64,000 bases of DNA, taken from positions 186,001-250,000 of the forward strand of contig DASXUX010000042.1 of the NCBI GenBank assembly GCA_036504595.1. Direction: 5' to 3'. This DNA is from DASXUX01 sp036504595. GTDB lineage: Bacteria > Planctomycetota > SZUA-567 > H5-PLA8. Made by a program: the position numbers and the translations under genes. Shown here piece after piece: positions 41,592 through 50,090 of the stretch (position 1 is its first letter; every line of letters begins with the position of its first letter). The notes under the pieces were generated by a model, which saw only the letters and a program-made list of their open reading frames with translations, was not told where the DNA came from and did no database searches.

Positions 41592-42746
41592 ATGAAGATT
41601 ACCAAAATCACGCCAATGGTGATGGGCACGCCTTGGCGGAATTTGACATTCCTCAAGGTCGAGACTGACGAGGGCGTCACGGGCGTTGCCGAATGCCGCA
41701 ACGTCTGCCGCACGGATGCGCTGGTTGGCTACTTGAGCGGCGCGTCGCAGCGGTACGTGATCGGCAGCGACCCGTTCAATGTCGAGGACCTCGTGCGGCG
41801 CATGTTCTATCAGGATTTCGCGCGCATCGGCGACATCGCGGGCTCCGGCATCGCGCTCGTCGAAATGGCCTGCTGGGACATCATGGGCAAGGTGCTCAAG
41901 CAGCCCGTGTACCGGCTGCTGGGCGGAGCGGTTCGCGACAAGATCAAGGCGTACGCGAACGGCTGGTACACCGTCGAGCGCAAGCCCGAGGAATTCCACC
42001 GCGCCGCCAAACGCGTGACGGCCAAAGGCTACAAAGCTCTGAAAGTCGATCCGTTCGGTGCCGGCTTCTACGAAGTGGAACGCAAGGAGCGCCTGCTGGC
42101 CATTTCGCTCGTGGAAGCCATTCGCGCAGCGGTGGGACCGGATGTCGAAATCCTGATCGAAATGCACGGCCGCTTCAGCCCGGCGACCGCGATCCAGATT
42201 TCGCACGAGTTGGAACGCTTCGAACCGTCCTGGGTCGAAGAACCCGTCCCGCCCGACAACGCCGAGATGATGGCGAAAGCCGCCGCGAAGATCAACATTC
42301 CCGTCGCGACCGGCGAACGCATCCACACGCGCTTCGAAGTCCGCCGACTCCTCGAACTGGGCTGCGTGGACGTGCTGCAGACCGACATCACGCATTCCTG
42401 CGGCTTGCTCGAAGGCAAGAAGATCGCTGCCATGGCCGATACGTATTACGTCACCTTCGCGCCGCACAATGTCGGCGGCCCGGTCAGCACCGCGGCGAAC
42501 TTGCATCTGGCCGCCTGCACGACGAACTTCAAAATCCAGGAGCATTTCAACGATTTCGTCGATGAGTGGGTCAAAGACGCCGCCGTCGGTCCCGGCTATC
42601 CGGAGATCGTGGACGGCTATTTCCCGCTCCCCGCCGGCCCGGGCTTCGGTGTAAGACTCAACGAGGACTTGATCAAAGAGCACCCGATGGGCAGCAATTT
42701 CTTCAATCTCTTTGAGAAGGACTGGCATAAACGGCAACAGAAATAA
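41592..42746 (+). CDS. Galactonate dehydratase-like enolase-superfamily enzyme
   Basis: A 384-residue second member of the mandelate racemase/enolase superfamily. The motifs fit the D-galactonate dehydratase (DgoD) group: KITPMVMGTPWRN at the start, LKVDPFG, EMHGRFS (metal ligand Glu plus catalytic His), WVEEPVPPDN (Glu), ATGERIHTR (Glu) and the base in FAPHNVGGPV. It would dehydrate a sugar acid to a 3-deoxy-2-keto acid. About 97 bases separate it from the first dehydratase, with a heptamer hairpin in between. AAGGAGC supports the start. Activity on another acid sugar cannot be excluded. Confidence 0.85.
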   Translation: MKITKITPMVMGTPWRNLTFLKVETDEGVTGVAECRNVCRTDALVGYLSGASQRYVIGSDPFNVEDLVRRMFYQDFARIGDIAGSGIALVEMACWDIMGKVLKQPVYRLLGGAVRDKIKAYANGWYTVERKPEEFHRAAKRVTAKGYKALKVDPFGAGFYEVERKERLLAISLVEAIRAAVGPDVEILIEMHGRFSPATAIQISHELERFEPSWVEEPVPPDNAEMMAKAAAKINIPVATGERIHTRFEVRRLLELGCVDVLQTDITHSCGLLEGKKIAAMADTYYVTFAPHNVGGPVSTAANLHLAACTTNFKIQEHFNDFVDEWVKDAAVGPGYPEIVDGYFPLPAGPGFGVRLNEDLIKEHPMGSNFFNLFEKDWHKRQQK

Positions 42747-42787
42747 TTCAAAATTCAAAACGCAAAACTGCGGATGGAGACGGGATC

Positions 42788-43534
42788 ATGAGTTACAGAA
42801 CAGTAGTTGGCTTGCTCGTCGCGCTAGGTTGCATCGCGTCGATCGCCTGGGGCGGCGAGAACAACGCGATTGTTCCCGTGCCGAAGCTTGAGAACGATTG
42901 CTACGACTGGAACGCGCGGCATGCGGCCGTGCTGAAGGTCAAGGACACGATCAACCCGGAGATCGTGCTGATCGGCGATTCAATTACGCATTTCTGGGGC
43001 GGCGAGCCAGCGGGGCCGATGAAGAACGGGCCGAAGGCGTGGGAAGAGGCGTTCGGCAAGAAGAGCGTCCTGAACATGGGCTTCGGCTGGGACCGCACGC
43101 AAAATGTGCTCTGGCGTCTGGAGAATGGTGAGTTCGACGGATTGAAACCCAAGTACGTGGTGCTCAACATCGGCACCAACAATTTCAGCGGCACAAAGAA
43201 CGCTCGCGAAAGCACCCCCGCCGAGGTCGCCGAAGGCATCAAATTGATCTGCGCGAAGATCAAAGAAAAGTCCGCCGACACGAAGATCATTCTGATGGCC
43301 GTTTTCCCACGCGGCGGAAAGCCCACCGATGGCTTCCGCGCCAAGATCACAGCCCTCAACGAACTCCTCGCCGCCTTCGCCAAAGAAAAGGGAATGACCT
43401 TCATCGACCTCGGCCCGAAGATGCTCGAACCTGACGGCACGATGTCCCGCGAGATGATGCGCGACTTCGTCCATCCGACGGAGAAAGGCTATGCGATCTG
43501 GGCGGCGGCGCTGAAGGAAGAGATTAAAGACTAG
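42788..43534 (+). CDS. Exported SGNH/GDSL hydrolase (PAF-acetylhydrolase-like)
   Basis: A 248-residue exported esterase. Signal peptide about 1-23 (ending AWGGEN), nucleophile Ser65 in IVLIGDSITHFW, the oxyanion Gly/Asn in NIGTNNFSG, and the Asp226/His229 pair in RDFVHPTEKGY. This block set matches the small PAF-acetylhydrolase/sialate-esterase-like SGNH group, common next to sugar-acid genes. The start at 42788 lies about 40 bases past the dehydratase stop, so it may be co-transcribed. An array of GGGTTCA heptamers begins in its stop codon. Confidence 0.86.
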   Translation: MSYRTVVGLLVALGCIASIAWGGENNAIVPVPKLENDCYDWNARHAAVLKVKDTINPEIVLIGDSITHFWGGEPAGPMKNGPKAWEEAFGKKSVLNMGFGWDRTQNVLWRLENGEFDGLKPKYVVLNIGTNNFSGTKNARESTPAEVAEGIKLICAKIKEKSADTKIILMAVFPRGGKPTDGFRAKITALNELLAAFAKEKGMTFIDLGPKMLEPDGTMSREMMRDFVHPTEKGYAIWAAALKEEIKD

Positions 43535-43705
43535 GGTTCAGGGTTCGGGGTTCAGGGGTTCAGGGGTTCAGGGGTCAAGGGGATCGCACGAGTAGATGGC
43601 CCCCTCCGGCGGCGGTGCCGCAGCCGAATGTGCCCGTGCCACACAAGCACGCTCGCGAACCCTAAACCCTAAACCCTGAACCCCGAACCCTGAACCCTGC
43701 GGTTC
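43534..43705. terminator. Heptamer hairpin between convergent genes
   Basis: Left array of GGGTTCA units (43534-43579) and right array of GAACCCT/AAACCCT units (43658-43699) could pair over about 40 bases around a loop of nearly 80 nt. It spans exactly the gap between the SGNH hydrolase stop and the oxidoreductase stop. No long T-run is present, so any termination role is an inference from position and pairing. Confidence 0.55.
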
Positions 43706-45065
43706 AGATTTCTTTCCACTCCCCCGGAACGGGCACCGGGTACCGTCCCTGCGCGTCGGCTTTAATGGGCGGCTCGCTCTCCATCGTCAGTTCGTCAATC
43801 TTCGGGTTGAACTGGAAGTTCGAGGCCATCACCTGGTCCCACGTGACCAACTGGCCGGAATGCGCCGCCGCGCGGCCCATGATGTCGGCGAGGTTGGACA
43901 TCGCGGCGCGCTTGGCTTCGTTGTGCTCCCTATCTTTGCGAATCGATTCGAGCAAATGGTCCCACTCGGCCTGCCAGGGCTGCACCTCCTCCTTCTCGGC
44001 GACCCACGACGTGTTGTCGTCGGCGATGCGCTGGTCTTTGTACGTCTGAACGGTGCCGGCGTGATGGCTGCCAGAGAACTGCGCGGCGCATTTGGTGCCG
44101 TGAATGTACGTGGCGAAATCAGTGAAGCACTTCGGCAGCCAGCGCGCGGTGTGGAAGGCCTTCGTGCCGTCGGCAAATGTCCATTCGATGGTGAACGAAT
44201 CGTGGTTCTGCCCGGTGTCCGTGCTGCCGGCGATGCGGCCGCAGACGCCGTGCGCGCTGACCGGCCAGGAGTCTTTGATCCAACAGAACTCATCGATCTG
44301 ATGGATGTCCATTTCGGCAAAGAGCGCGCCCGACACCCAGAAGAAATGCGTGAAGTTGCGGATCTGCCACTCCAGGTCCGGGACTTTGGCCGGCCGCACC
44401 GGCAGCGGTCCGCAGGGCTGCATGCGATAGCCGCGGATAAGCTGAATCTGGCCGAGTTGCCCATCCTTGATGTGCTTCATCAGTTCCATGCGGTTCTTCG
44501 AGTGACGGCACATCAGGCCGGCGGCGATCTTCAGGTTCTTCTTTTTCGCGTCTTCGCCAGCCTGGATCACGCGCCGCGCGCCGGGCGGATCGGCGGCGAA
44601 CGATTTTTCCATGAAGACGTTGATGCCCTTCTGCACCGCGTACTCAAGTTGCCCCGGCCGGAATCCCGCGTAGCCGGTCAGCAAGGCCACGTCGCCGGGC
44701 TTCAGGCAATCGATGGCCTTTTTGTACGCGTCGAAACCGATGAACTGACGCTCAACCGGAACGTCCACGTGGTCGCCGAACTTGCTGGCGAGCATCTTGG
44801 CGGCGGGGTCCAAACGGTTCTTGAACAAATCCGCCATCGCGACCAGCTTCACCGGCCCCTGCGGCGATTCGAGCGCGTTCGCCGCCGCGCCGCATCCTCG
44901 TCCGCCGCAGCCGATCAGCGCGAGATTGATCGTGTTGTTGTCGGCGGCGTAAGCACGCGGCAGAACCGCACCGGCCAGAGCCGAAGCGACTGCAACTTTG
45001 CCGGTCGTGCCGAGAAACTCGCGACGCGATTTGCCCGTCTGCGCCGATTGAGCATCGTGCTTCAT
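43704..45065 (-). CDS. Tat-exported Gfo/Idh/MocA oxidoreductase
   Basis: A 453-residue NAD(P)-dependent sugar oxidoreductase-family protein with a Tat signal (SRREFLG, residues 13-19, then a hydrophobic stretch to Ala40). The Rossmann motif GCGGRG follows at about 52-57, and the family motif reads MEKSFAADPP in place of the commoner EKP. Such exported Gfo/Idh/MocA proteins are typical of planctomycetes and carry a bound cofactor through the membrane. The substrate is unknown, probably a sugar or cyclitol. Convergent with the SGNH hydrolase gene. Confidence 0.9.
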   Translation of the reverse strand: MKHDAQSAQTGKSRREFLGTTGKVAVASALAGAVLPRAYAADNNTINLALIGCGGRGCGAAANALESPQGPVKLVAMADLFKNRLDPAAKMLASKFGDHVDVPVERQFIGFDAYKKAIDCLKPGDVALLTGYAGFRPGQLEYAVQKGINVFMEKSFAADPPGARRVIQAGEDAKKKNLKIAAGLMCRHSKNRMELMKHIKDGQLGQIQLIRGYRMQPCGPLPVRPAKVPDLEWQIRNFTHFFWVSGALFAEMDIHQIDEFCWIKDSWPVSAHGVCGRIAGSTDTGQNHDSFTIEWTFADGTKAFHTARWLPKCFTDFATYIHGTKCAAQFSGSHHAGTVQTYKDQRIADDNTSWVAEKEEVQPWQAEWDHLLESIRKDREHNEAKRAAMSNLADIMGRAAAHSGQLVTWDQVMASNFQFNPKIDELTMESEPPIKADAQGRYPVPVPGEWKEI

Positions 45066-45109
45066 GGATAGACCCCTCCAGGGAAGATGATTAGCTTAAG
45101 CAGTATACC

Positions 45110-45150
45110 CCGGAGTTGGTACTTGGTGAATGGTGAGTGGTGAATGGTAG
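45110..45150 (+). repeat. TGGTGAATGGTGAG heptamer tract
   Basis: Repeats of TGGTGAA/TGGTGAG/TGGTACT ahead of the exported protein gene at 45226; the reverse complement unit (ACTCACC, AGTACCA) occurs at 46975-47012 and 9864-9888. Confidence 0.5.
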
Positions 45151-45225
45151 AGGAATGTAACCGATTCGGCGGGGGCCTGTACTCTCACGCAGAAGGACAA
45201 AGGCATCCACGGAGGGTAACTAGAG

Positions 45226-46230
45226 ATGAGATCGAAATTCTGCGCAAGTGTTTTGCTGATGGCGCTCGCAGTCGGGGCGTTCTGTGCGGAGCCGCCTGTT
45301 CCGGCGGCGGATTCAAAGGCGCGCCAGGCGGCGATGCTGCCGCTGCTTCCGGCATGCAAGCTGGTGGTGACGGTCGACGTGCGCGCGCTGGACACCACCC
45401 GGCAGCTTGAGCCGCTTTGGCAGAAGGTGCTGGGCAAGCCGGACGTGCAGCTTGGCTTGCAGAATCTGATGGAAGCCTTCGCGTTCGAGTTGCGCCATGA
45501 CCTGAATTACCTTGTCGTCGCCCTGGACCCATCCGTCCCAAATTCAGAATTCATTCTTTTGGACGGCAAGTACAACATGCAACGCGTCCAGGATTTCCTG
45601 CTGAACATGAATGTGCTGCAGGACGTGCGCGGCAATACTGCCGTGTATGCCCTTCCGGACGAAAAGCAGCCGGGCAAGACGAATTACGCCGCCTTCCTCA
45701 AGCCGACGTTGATCGCCTTCGGCCGCAAGGAGGCCGTCAACGCCGCGATCGACCGGCTGAACGAACTCGACAACAAGAAGCTCTGTCCGGCGGCGCAACT
45801 GCTCCAGGAGTTGCCTGCGGAATGCATCTTGCGCGTCGGAGTGGTCGATCTGGCCTCGTTTCCAGGAGAGAAAGACCCGATCCGCCCGTCGATCAATGGC
45901 GCAGCCGCCGGATTGGAAGTCGGCGAACTGGCGAAGCTGAAAGTGCTGGCCAAGTGTAAGGATGCTCCGGCGGCAAAGAACATCGCGGACATGGCTCAGG
46001 GCGGGATCGCTCTGCTGAAGTTATTTCTGGAAAAAGAGCCGCAGCTTGCCGCCATGCTGAAGAACGTCCTGAACGACACCAAAGCGTCTTCCGAGGGCGC
46101 GCTGGCGCAGCTTTCGGTTGCTGCACCGGCCAGCGACGCAGTCACCGCTCTGCTGAAGCTGATCGAAATACAGGAAAAAAAGACCGCCGCCGGTACGATA
46201 CCAGCGGATGTGCCGCCCGGCGGATTCTAG
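45226..46230 (+). CDS. Exported protein of unknown function
   Basis: A 334-residue protein with a signal peptide (about 1-21, ending AFCAEP) and no recognised domain. Its middle shows alternating strands and helices (LVVTVDVRALDTTRQLEPLWQKVL, LNYLVVALDPSV), and the end is helical (EKEPQLAAMLKNVLNDTKASSEGALAQLSVAA). Length and layout recall planctomycete periplasmic hypothetical proteins with a duplicated alpha/beta unit, but I cannot assign a family. GGAGGGTAACTAGAG precedes the ATG. It lies 63 bases upstream of an ECF sigma gene on the same strand and may be part of that operon. Confidence 0.6.
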   Translation: MRSKFCASVLLMALAVGAFCAEPPVPAADSKARQAAMLPLLPACKLVVTVDVRALDTTRQLEPLWQKVLGKPDVQLGLQNLMEAFAFELRHDLNYLVVALDPSVPNSEFILLDGKYNMQRVQDFLLNMNVLQDVRGNTAVYALPDEKQPGKTNYAAFLKPTLIAFGRKEAVNAAIDRLNELDNKKLCPAAQLLQELPAECILRVGVVDLASFPGEKDPIRPSINGAAAGLEVGELAKLKVLAKCKDAPAAKNIADMAQGGIALLKLFLEKEPQLAAMLKNVLNDTKASSEGALAQLSVAAPASDAVTALLKLIEIQEKKTAAGTIPADVPPGGF

Positions 46231-46233
46231 ACG

Positions 46234-46260
46234 GCAGTAGGCAGCGGCAGTTGGCAGTAG
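46234..46260 (+). repeat. Decayed GCAGTAG heptamer tract
   Basis: gcagtag, gcagcg, gcagttg, gcagtag between the exported protein and the second sigma gene; a degenerate member of the GCAGGAG family. Confidence 0.55.
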
Positions 46261-46293
46261 GCACGAACAACAGCAACAAAAGAGGGGTAGGCA

Positions 46294-46851
46294 GTGAGTA
46301 TTGGGGCGACAGAGGGCTTCTCTGACGAGCAACTGGCGCAGCAGGCGCGCGCGGGCGAGAGTCACGCCTTCGCGGAGCTCGTCAAACGCCACCAGTCGCC
46401 GGTGTTCTCGCTGCTGCTGAGACTGGTACGAAATCGGGACGACGCGCTGGAACTGGCGCAGGACACGTTTCTGAAAGCGTTTAAGCACTTGGCGCAATAC
46501 GACGCAAAGCAGCCGTTTCGGACGTGGCTGGTGACGATCGCGATGAATACCGCCTTCAACCATCTGGACGCCCGCCGCTTGCGCCGAACTGCAGCTCTGC
46601 GGGCCGACGCGGAAGTGACCACTGAGGCGCATTCGCCGCTGGCGGTGGCCAGCCGCCGGGAGCTTCTGGGCCGCATGGAAGAATGCCTGCAGCGAGTGTC
46701 GGAGAAAGCGCGCGTGGTTTTCATGTTGCGCTATCAGCAAGGCTTGTCGTGCGACGAAATCAGCCGTCTGCTCGGCGAGAGTCTTTCCAACGTGAAGATC
46801 CTGCTGATGCGCACGCGCGAGCGGCTTCGGGAAGAACTGGCGGTTCAGTAA
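46294..46851 (+). CDS. ECF-family RNA polymerase sigma factor (RpoE-like)
   Basis: A 185-residue sigma factor starting at GTG 46294. Region 2: FAELVKRHQSPVFSLLLRLVRNRDDALELAQDTFLKAFKHL with FRTWLVTIAMNTAFNHL. Region 4: RVSEKARVVFMLRYQQGLSCDEISRLLGESLSNVKILLMRTRERL. The stretch between is typical for RpoE-type ECFs. The next gene, about 110 bases on, encodes a zinc-finger anti-sigma protein, so a standard sigma/anti-sigma switch is likely. The stop codon is followed at once by an octamer module. Confidence 0.95.
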   Translation: MSIGATEGFSDEQLAQQARAGESHAFAELVKRHQSPVFSLLLRLVRNRDDALELAQDTFLKAFKHLAQYDAKQPFRTWLVTIAMNTAFNHLDARRLRRTAALRADAEVTTEAHSPLAVASRRELLGRMEECLQRVSEKARVVFMLRYQQGLSCDEISRLLGESLSNVKILLMRTRERLREELAVQ

Positions 46852-46857
46852 CGGCAC

Positions 46858-46894
46858 GACGGGGAGACGGGGGGACGGGGAGACGGGGCGAAAC
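46858..46894 (+). repeat. Four-octamer GACGGGGA module, copy 4
   Basis: Units gacgggga, gacggggg, gacgggga, gacggggc followed by GAAAC; 37 bp, followed by a decayed GCAGTAA tract (46903-46927). Same order, octamers then heptamers, as at 21420-21508. Confidence 0.85.
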
Positions 46895-46961
46895 GAAGGT
46901 AGGCAGTAAGCAGCAGCAGGCAGTTGGCGAGGTCGGAGCGGACGTGGGAGAAAGAAGAGAT

Positions 46962-47561
46962 ATGGGCCGCGAACACGAAGTACCAAGTACCACTCACCAA
47001 GTACCACCTACGGACTGCCGCGCGGCCATGGATCTGGCACACGAGCGGCTGGATGGCGAGCTGGGTCCCATCGATGCAGAAGCCTTGTCACAGCACCTCA
47101 CGTCTTGCGCCAAGTGCCGCCAGGAGGACGAACAGATGCGCACGATACTGGCGTTGGAAACGGAGCGGCCTCTGGATGATCCAGGACCGGAGTTTGCCGC
47201 CGCTGTAATGTCGCGCCTGAGCGAGGAAAGCTGTCCGGTTTCGTTTATGCGCCCGCTGCTGGTTCTCGCTGCAATGACGGCCATCATCCTGACGGTCAGC
47301 CATTTGTGGGTCAGCGGTTTTCGCTACGGGGACGCAGCAGACTTGGCGGCTGGCGCGTGGATGTGGACGGGCGCGACGCTTGGAAGCGTCTGGAATGTGC
47401 TGGCCAGTTGGAGCACAAGTCTGACCAGCGCGCTTGCTCAACAAGGTGATACCTGGCCGGCCACCGTGCGCTCATATCTACCCGTTTTGGCGGCGATCGC
47501 GCTGGTGCTGCTGGCACTGGCCGGAATGCTTTCTCCCAAAACGGCGAAGTCGAGAGCGTAG
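46962..47561 (+). CDS. Anti-sigma factor (zf-HC2) membrane protein
   Basis: A 199-residue anti-sigma protein: a zinc finger (HERLDGELGPIDAEALSQHLTSCAKC, with His and CxxC ligands), a transmembrane segment (about 95-115, LLVLAAMTAIILTVSHLWV) and a second hydrophobic segment near the end (YLPVLAAIALVLLALAGML). It should hold the upstream ECF sigma at the membrane until a signal arrives. The first residues (EHEVPSTTHQVPPTD) are coded by an AGTACCA/ACTCACC heptamer array, so the finger starts late. ATG 46962 is used; GTG 46944 is also possible. Confidence 0.85.
   Translation: MGREHEVPSTTHQVPPTDCRAAMDLAHERLDGELGPIDAEALSQHLTSCAKCRQEDEQMRTILALETERPLDDPGPEFAAAVMSRLSEESCPVSFMRPLLVLAAMTAIILTVSHLWVSGFRYGDAADLAAGAWMWTGATLGSVWNVLASWSTSLTSALAQQGDTWPATVRSYLPVLAAIALVLLALAGMLSPKTAKSRA
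46975..47012 (+). repeat. AGTACCA/ACTCACC heptamer array in the anti-sigma gene
   Basis: Units AAGTACC, AAGTACC, ACTCACC, AAGTACC, ACCTACG in frame at the start of the anti-sigma gene, encoding EVPSTTHQVPP. The reverse complement is at 45110-45150. Confidence 0.65.
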
Positions 47562-47599
47562 CATTGCACAGGCTGAAAACGAGGCATACGGGATCAAAC

Positions 47600-48292
47600 A
47601 TGAAACGCATTACTCATCTCGCCCTCTTGGTCTTACTGATCGTCGCAGGCGGCGTAGCGGCCGCGGAACAACCCGCGGAACAGCCGACACTGTTTCAAAT
47701 CTGCCTCAAGGATTTCCAGGTGTTTCTCCGCATCTGGTCGGGCCTCGGTTTGGTCATGTTGTACTTTCTAGGCGGCGCGGCAGTGGCTGCTACCGGAGTG
47801 CTCGCGGCCTCCTTCCGCCCGGCGTTCTTCAACCGCACTGCTGACGTTGCCGGCAAGGCACCGGTTCGCTGCGGCTTTTTGGGAGCGGCGGTTCTGGTTG
47901 TGATTCTGACCATTATCGGAGTATTAGCTCAGATCCCGCCGCTGGGCCCGTTGACGCTGCTGATCATGATTCTTGGCGTGCTGCTGCTCTGGTGCGCCGT
48001 GACGGTTTCATTTTTGGTTGTCGGACAGCGCGTCTTATTCGCGGCAAATAGCGGCAAATGCGAACTGCTTCCCTGGAGCATTCTCACCGGCGGCGGGCTG
48101 CTGGTGGTGCTCTCACTGCTTCCGGTGCTGGGATGGTTTACCGGCAGCGCTATCGTGCTGGTCTCGTTAGGAGCGATCGTGGCCGGAGCGCTCTCTCGTG
48201 GCACATCGGTTGCCATCCCGCCGCAGCCCTTGCCTGCAGCGCCAACACCCCGCGATGAGAAAAGCGTCGCAGCACCTGGCGACGTTCACTGA
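47600..48292 (+). CDS. Membrane protein of the second sigma operon, unknown function
   Basis: A 230-residue protein with a signal peptide or first helix (about 1-21, ending GVAAAE) and four further hydrophobic helices (about 48-70, 95-113, 116-140, 157-188). The polar end (QPLPAAPTPRDEKSVAAPGD) is probably cytoplasmic or disordered. No family recognised. It follows the anti-sigma gene by 38 bases and is likely co-transcribed, so it may sense envelope stress for that pair or be its target. Confidence 0.65.
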   Translation: MKRITHLALLVLLIVAGGVAAAEQPAEQPTLFQICLKDFQVFLRIWSGLGLVMLYFLGGAAVAATGVLAASFRPAFFNRTADVAGKAPVRCGFLGAAVLVVILTIIGVLAQIPPLGPLTLLIMILGVLLLWCAVTVSFLVVGQRVLFAANSGKCELLPWSILTGGGLLVVLSLLPVLGWFTGSAIVLVSLGAIVAGALSRGTSVAIPPQPLPAAPTPRDEKSVAAPGDVH

Positions 48293-48427
48293 ACCGCCAA
48301 AATCTAAATTGCTGCCAAAGAAAAATATTTCACCTTATGAAAGTTCCGCTGCACGTTGAGTGGCTTGTCACTGCGCGCATCGCTTTGCCCGCTAATGTTC
48401 TTGCGCAAAGGACGCAGCAACCGGGGG

Positions 48428-48455
48428 TTGACGAAGCCGTAAGGAATGGTACAAG
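48428..48455 (+). promoter_or_regulatory. Possible sigma-70 promoter of the NtrC-type regulator gene
   Basis: TTGACG (48428-48433), 16-bp spacer, TACAAG (48450-48455), about 28 bases before the ATG at 48483. The -10 is a weak match. Confidence 0.3.
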
Positions 48456-48482
48456 AAGCAAATATCATATGGGAGCTCTGCA

Positions 48483-49883
48483 ATGCGAGAACACATCGTT
48501 ATAATTGATGATGAGCCGAATGTCCTTGAGTTAGAAGCCGACCTGTTGAGTTCCTTGGATGTTACTATCCGCAAGTTTACGGACCCTGTCGCCGCGTGGG
48601 ACCACCTGCAATGCGAGAAGACATCGCTGGTTATTACGGATTGGATGATGCCGGGACTGACCGGCTTGGACCTTTTGTTTAAGACCCGCGGCTTAGCCCA
48701 ACCCCCATACGTGATCATCATTACCGCGTTCGGCACCGTCGAGCGCGCCGTTCAAGCCATGAATGCGGGGGCGTTCAATTTCCTCTGCAAGCCGTTCGAA
48801 CAGGACACTTTCCGGACGGTCGTGCGACAGGCACTCGAACAGCGTGTTCGGCAAACCGCATCGTTTACGCCAGTTAAAGCCGTCCGCGCGAGCCAGCGGA
48901 TCACTGTGCCGATCGCCAAGTCAGCGGTAATGCACGAAGTGCTTGAACTAGTCCGCTCGGCGGCCCAGTCCGAAAGTTCGCTGCTGCTACTGGGCGAGTC
49001 TGGAACTGGAAAGGAAGTCCTTGCCGACTTCGTACACGCCAACAGTCGCCGTGCCGCTGGGCCGATCGTAAAAGTGAACTGCGGCGCGTTGCCGGAACAC
49101 CTGATGGAGTCGGAGTTGTTCGGGCACGAGAAAGGCGCCTTTACAGGAGCGGACAAGCGCGTCATCGGCCGTTTCGAGCAGGCCTCCGGCGGAACGCTTT
49201 TCCTGGATGAGATTGGCGATCTGTTGCCGCATCTTCAGGTAAAGCTGCTCCGCGCGCTTCAAGATCATGTCATCGAACGGGTCGGTTCGGGCGCGCCGGT
49301 CAGCGTGGACTTTCGCCTGATCTGCGCCACGCATCGCGATCTCCGCGCTGCGGTTGCAGAGAACCGGTTCCGCGAAGATTTGTATTACCGCATCAACGTT
49401 GTGCCGATCAATGTCCCGCCATTGCGGAACCGCGCCGACGACATTGAGCCGCTGGCGGCGCACTTCCTGAAGACGCTCGGCGGGACGTTACAGAATCCGC
49501 CGACGGGTTTCAGCACCGAAGCGATTGCGGCGTTGCTCGCGTTTCGCTGGCCAGGAAACGTGCGGCAGCTCCGAAATGCAATCGAATATGCGCTGGTCAT
49601 GTGCAAGCAACCCACCATCGACGTCTCCGATTTGCCCGCGGAGATGCGCGAATGCCTGCCCGCGAACGCCGCGCAGCCTGCACTTGCGGAGCCCGCAGGG
49701 GCCTCCTCTGCAAGCGCACCGGGTAACCTGAAGGACAAGATGGACAATGCCGAGGCTAGCGCGATTTTGTCAGCACTGGAGCGGCATCATTGGCGCGTCA
49801 CGGCGGTCGCTAAGGAGCTTGGAATCAGCAGATCGACGCTCTACCTGCGCATGGATGCCCTTGGAATCAAGCGGCCGGACTAA
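48483..49883 (+). CDS. NtrC-family sigma-54-dependent response regulator
   Basis: A 466-residue enhancer-binding activator. Order: receiver (Asp53 in VITDWMMPG), AAA+ domain with Walker A GESGTGKE (about 171-178), the sigma-54 contact loop GAFTGA in HEKGAFTGADKR (about 217), Walker B FLDEIGDL, and a C-terminal Fis-type HTH (ILSALERHHWRVTAVAKELGISRSTLYLRMDALGI). All key residues for ATP-driven open-complex formation are present, so sigma-54 should be in the genome. The first gene of the signalling block; the large PAS kinases that follow are its likely phosphodonors. About 200 AT-richer bases separate it from the next gene. Confidence 0.95.
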   Translation: MREHIVIIDDEPNVLELEADLLSSLDVTIRKFTDPVAAWDHLQCEKTSLVITDWMMPGLTGLDLLFKTRGLAQPPYVIIITAFGTVERAVQAMNAGAFNFLCKPFEQDTFRTVVRQALEQRVRQTASFTPVKAVRASQRITVPIAKSAVMHEVLELVRSAAQSESSLLLLGESGTGKEVLADFVHANSRRAAGPIVKVNCGALPEHLMESELFGHEKGAFTGADKRVIGRFEQASGGTLFLDEIGDLLPHLQVKLLRALQDHVIERVGSGAPVSVDFRLICATHRDLRAAVAENRFREDLYYRINVVPINVPPLRNRADDIEPLAAHFLKTLGGTLQNPPTGFSTEAIAALLAFRWPGNVRQLRNAIEYALVMCKQPTIDVSDLPAEMRECLPANAAQPALAEPAGASSASAPGNLKDKMDNAEASAILSALERHHWRVTAVAKELGISRSTLYLRMDALGIKRPD

Positions 49884-50090
49884 ATCAGTAATACAATTTT
49901 ACTTGTTTAACATATTTGAATGTAGCTTATAACTCAAATCTTGGCTTGCATGATTTTTGCGTTGCTCTTTGTGCATAAACTGATAGTCTAGCGCTAAGTC
50001 CTTGCATTAGCGTGCTTTTGGCTGTTTGTCGTCATCAGTACCGTGCTTTTGTCGGTTGAACTGTCAGAGCTGGCCCAGCGAGGCGTATAG

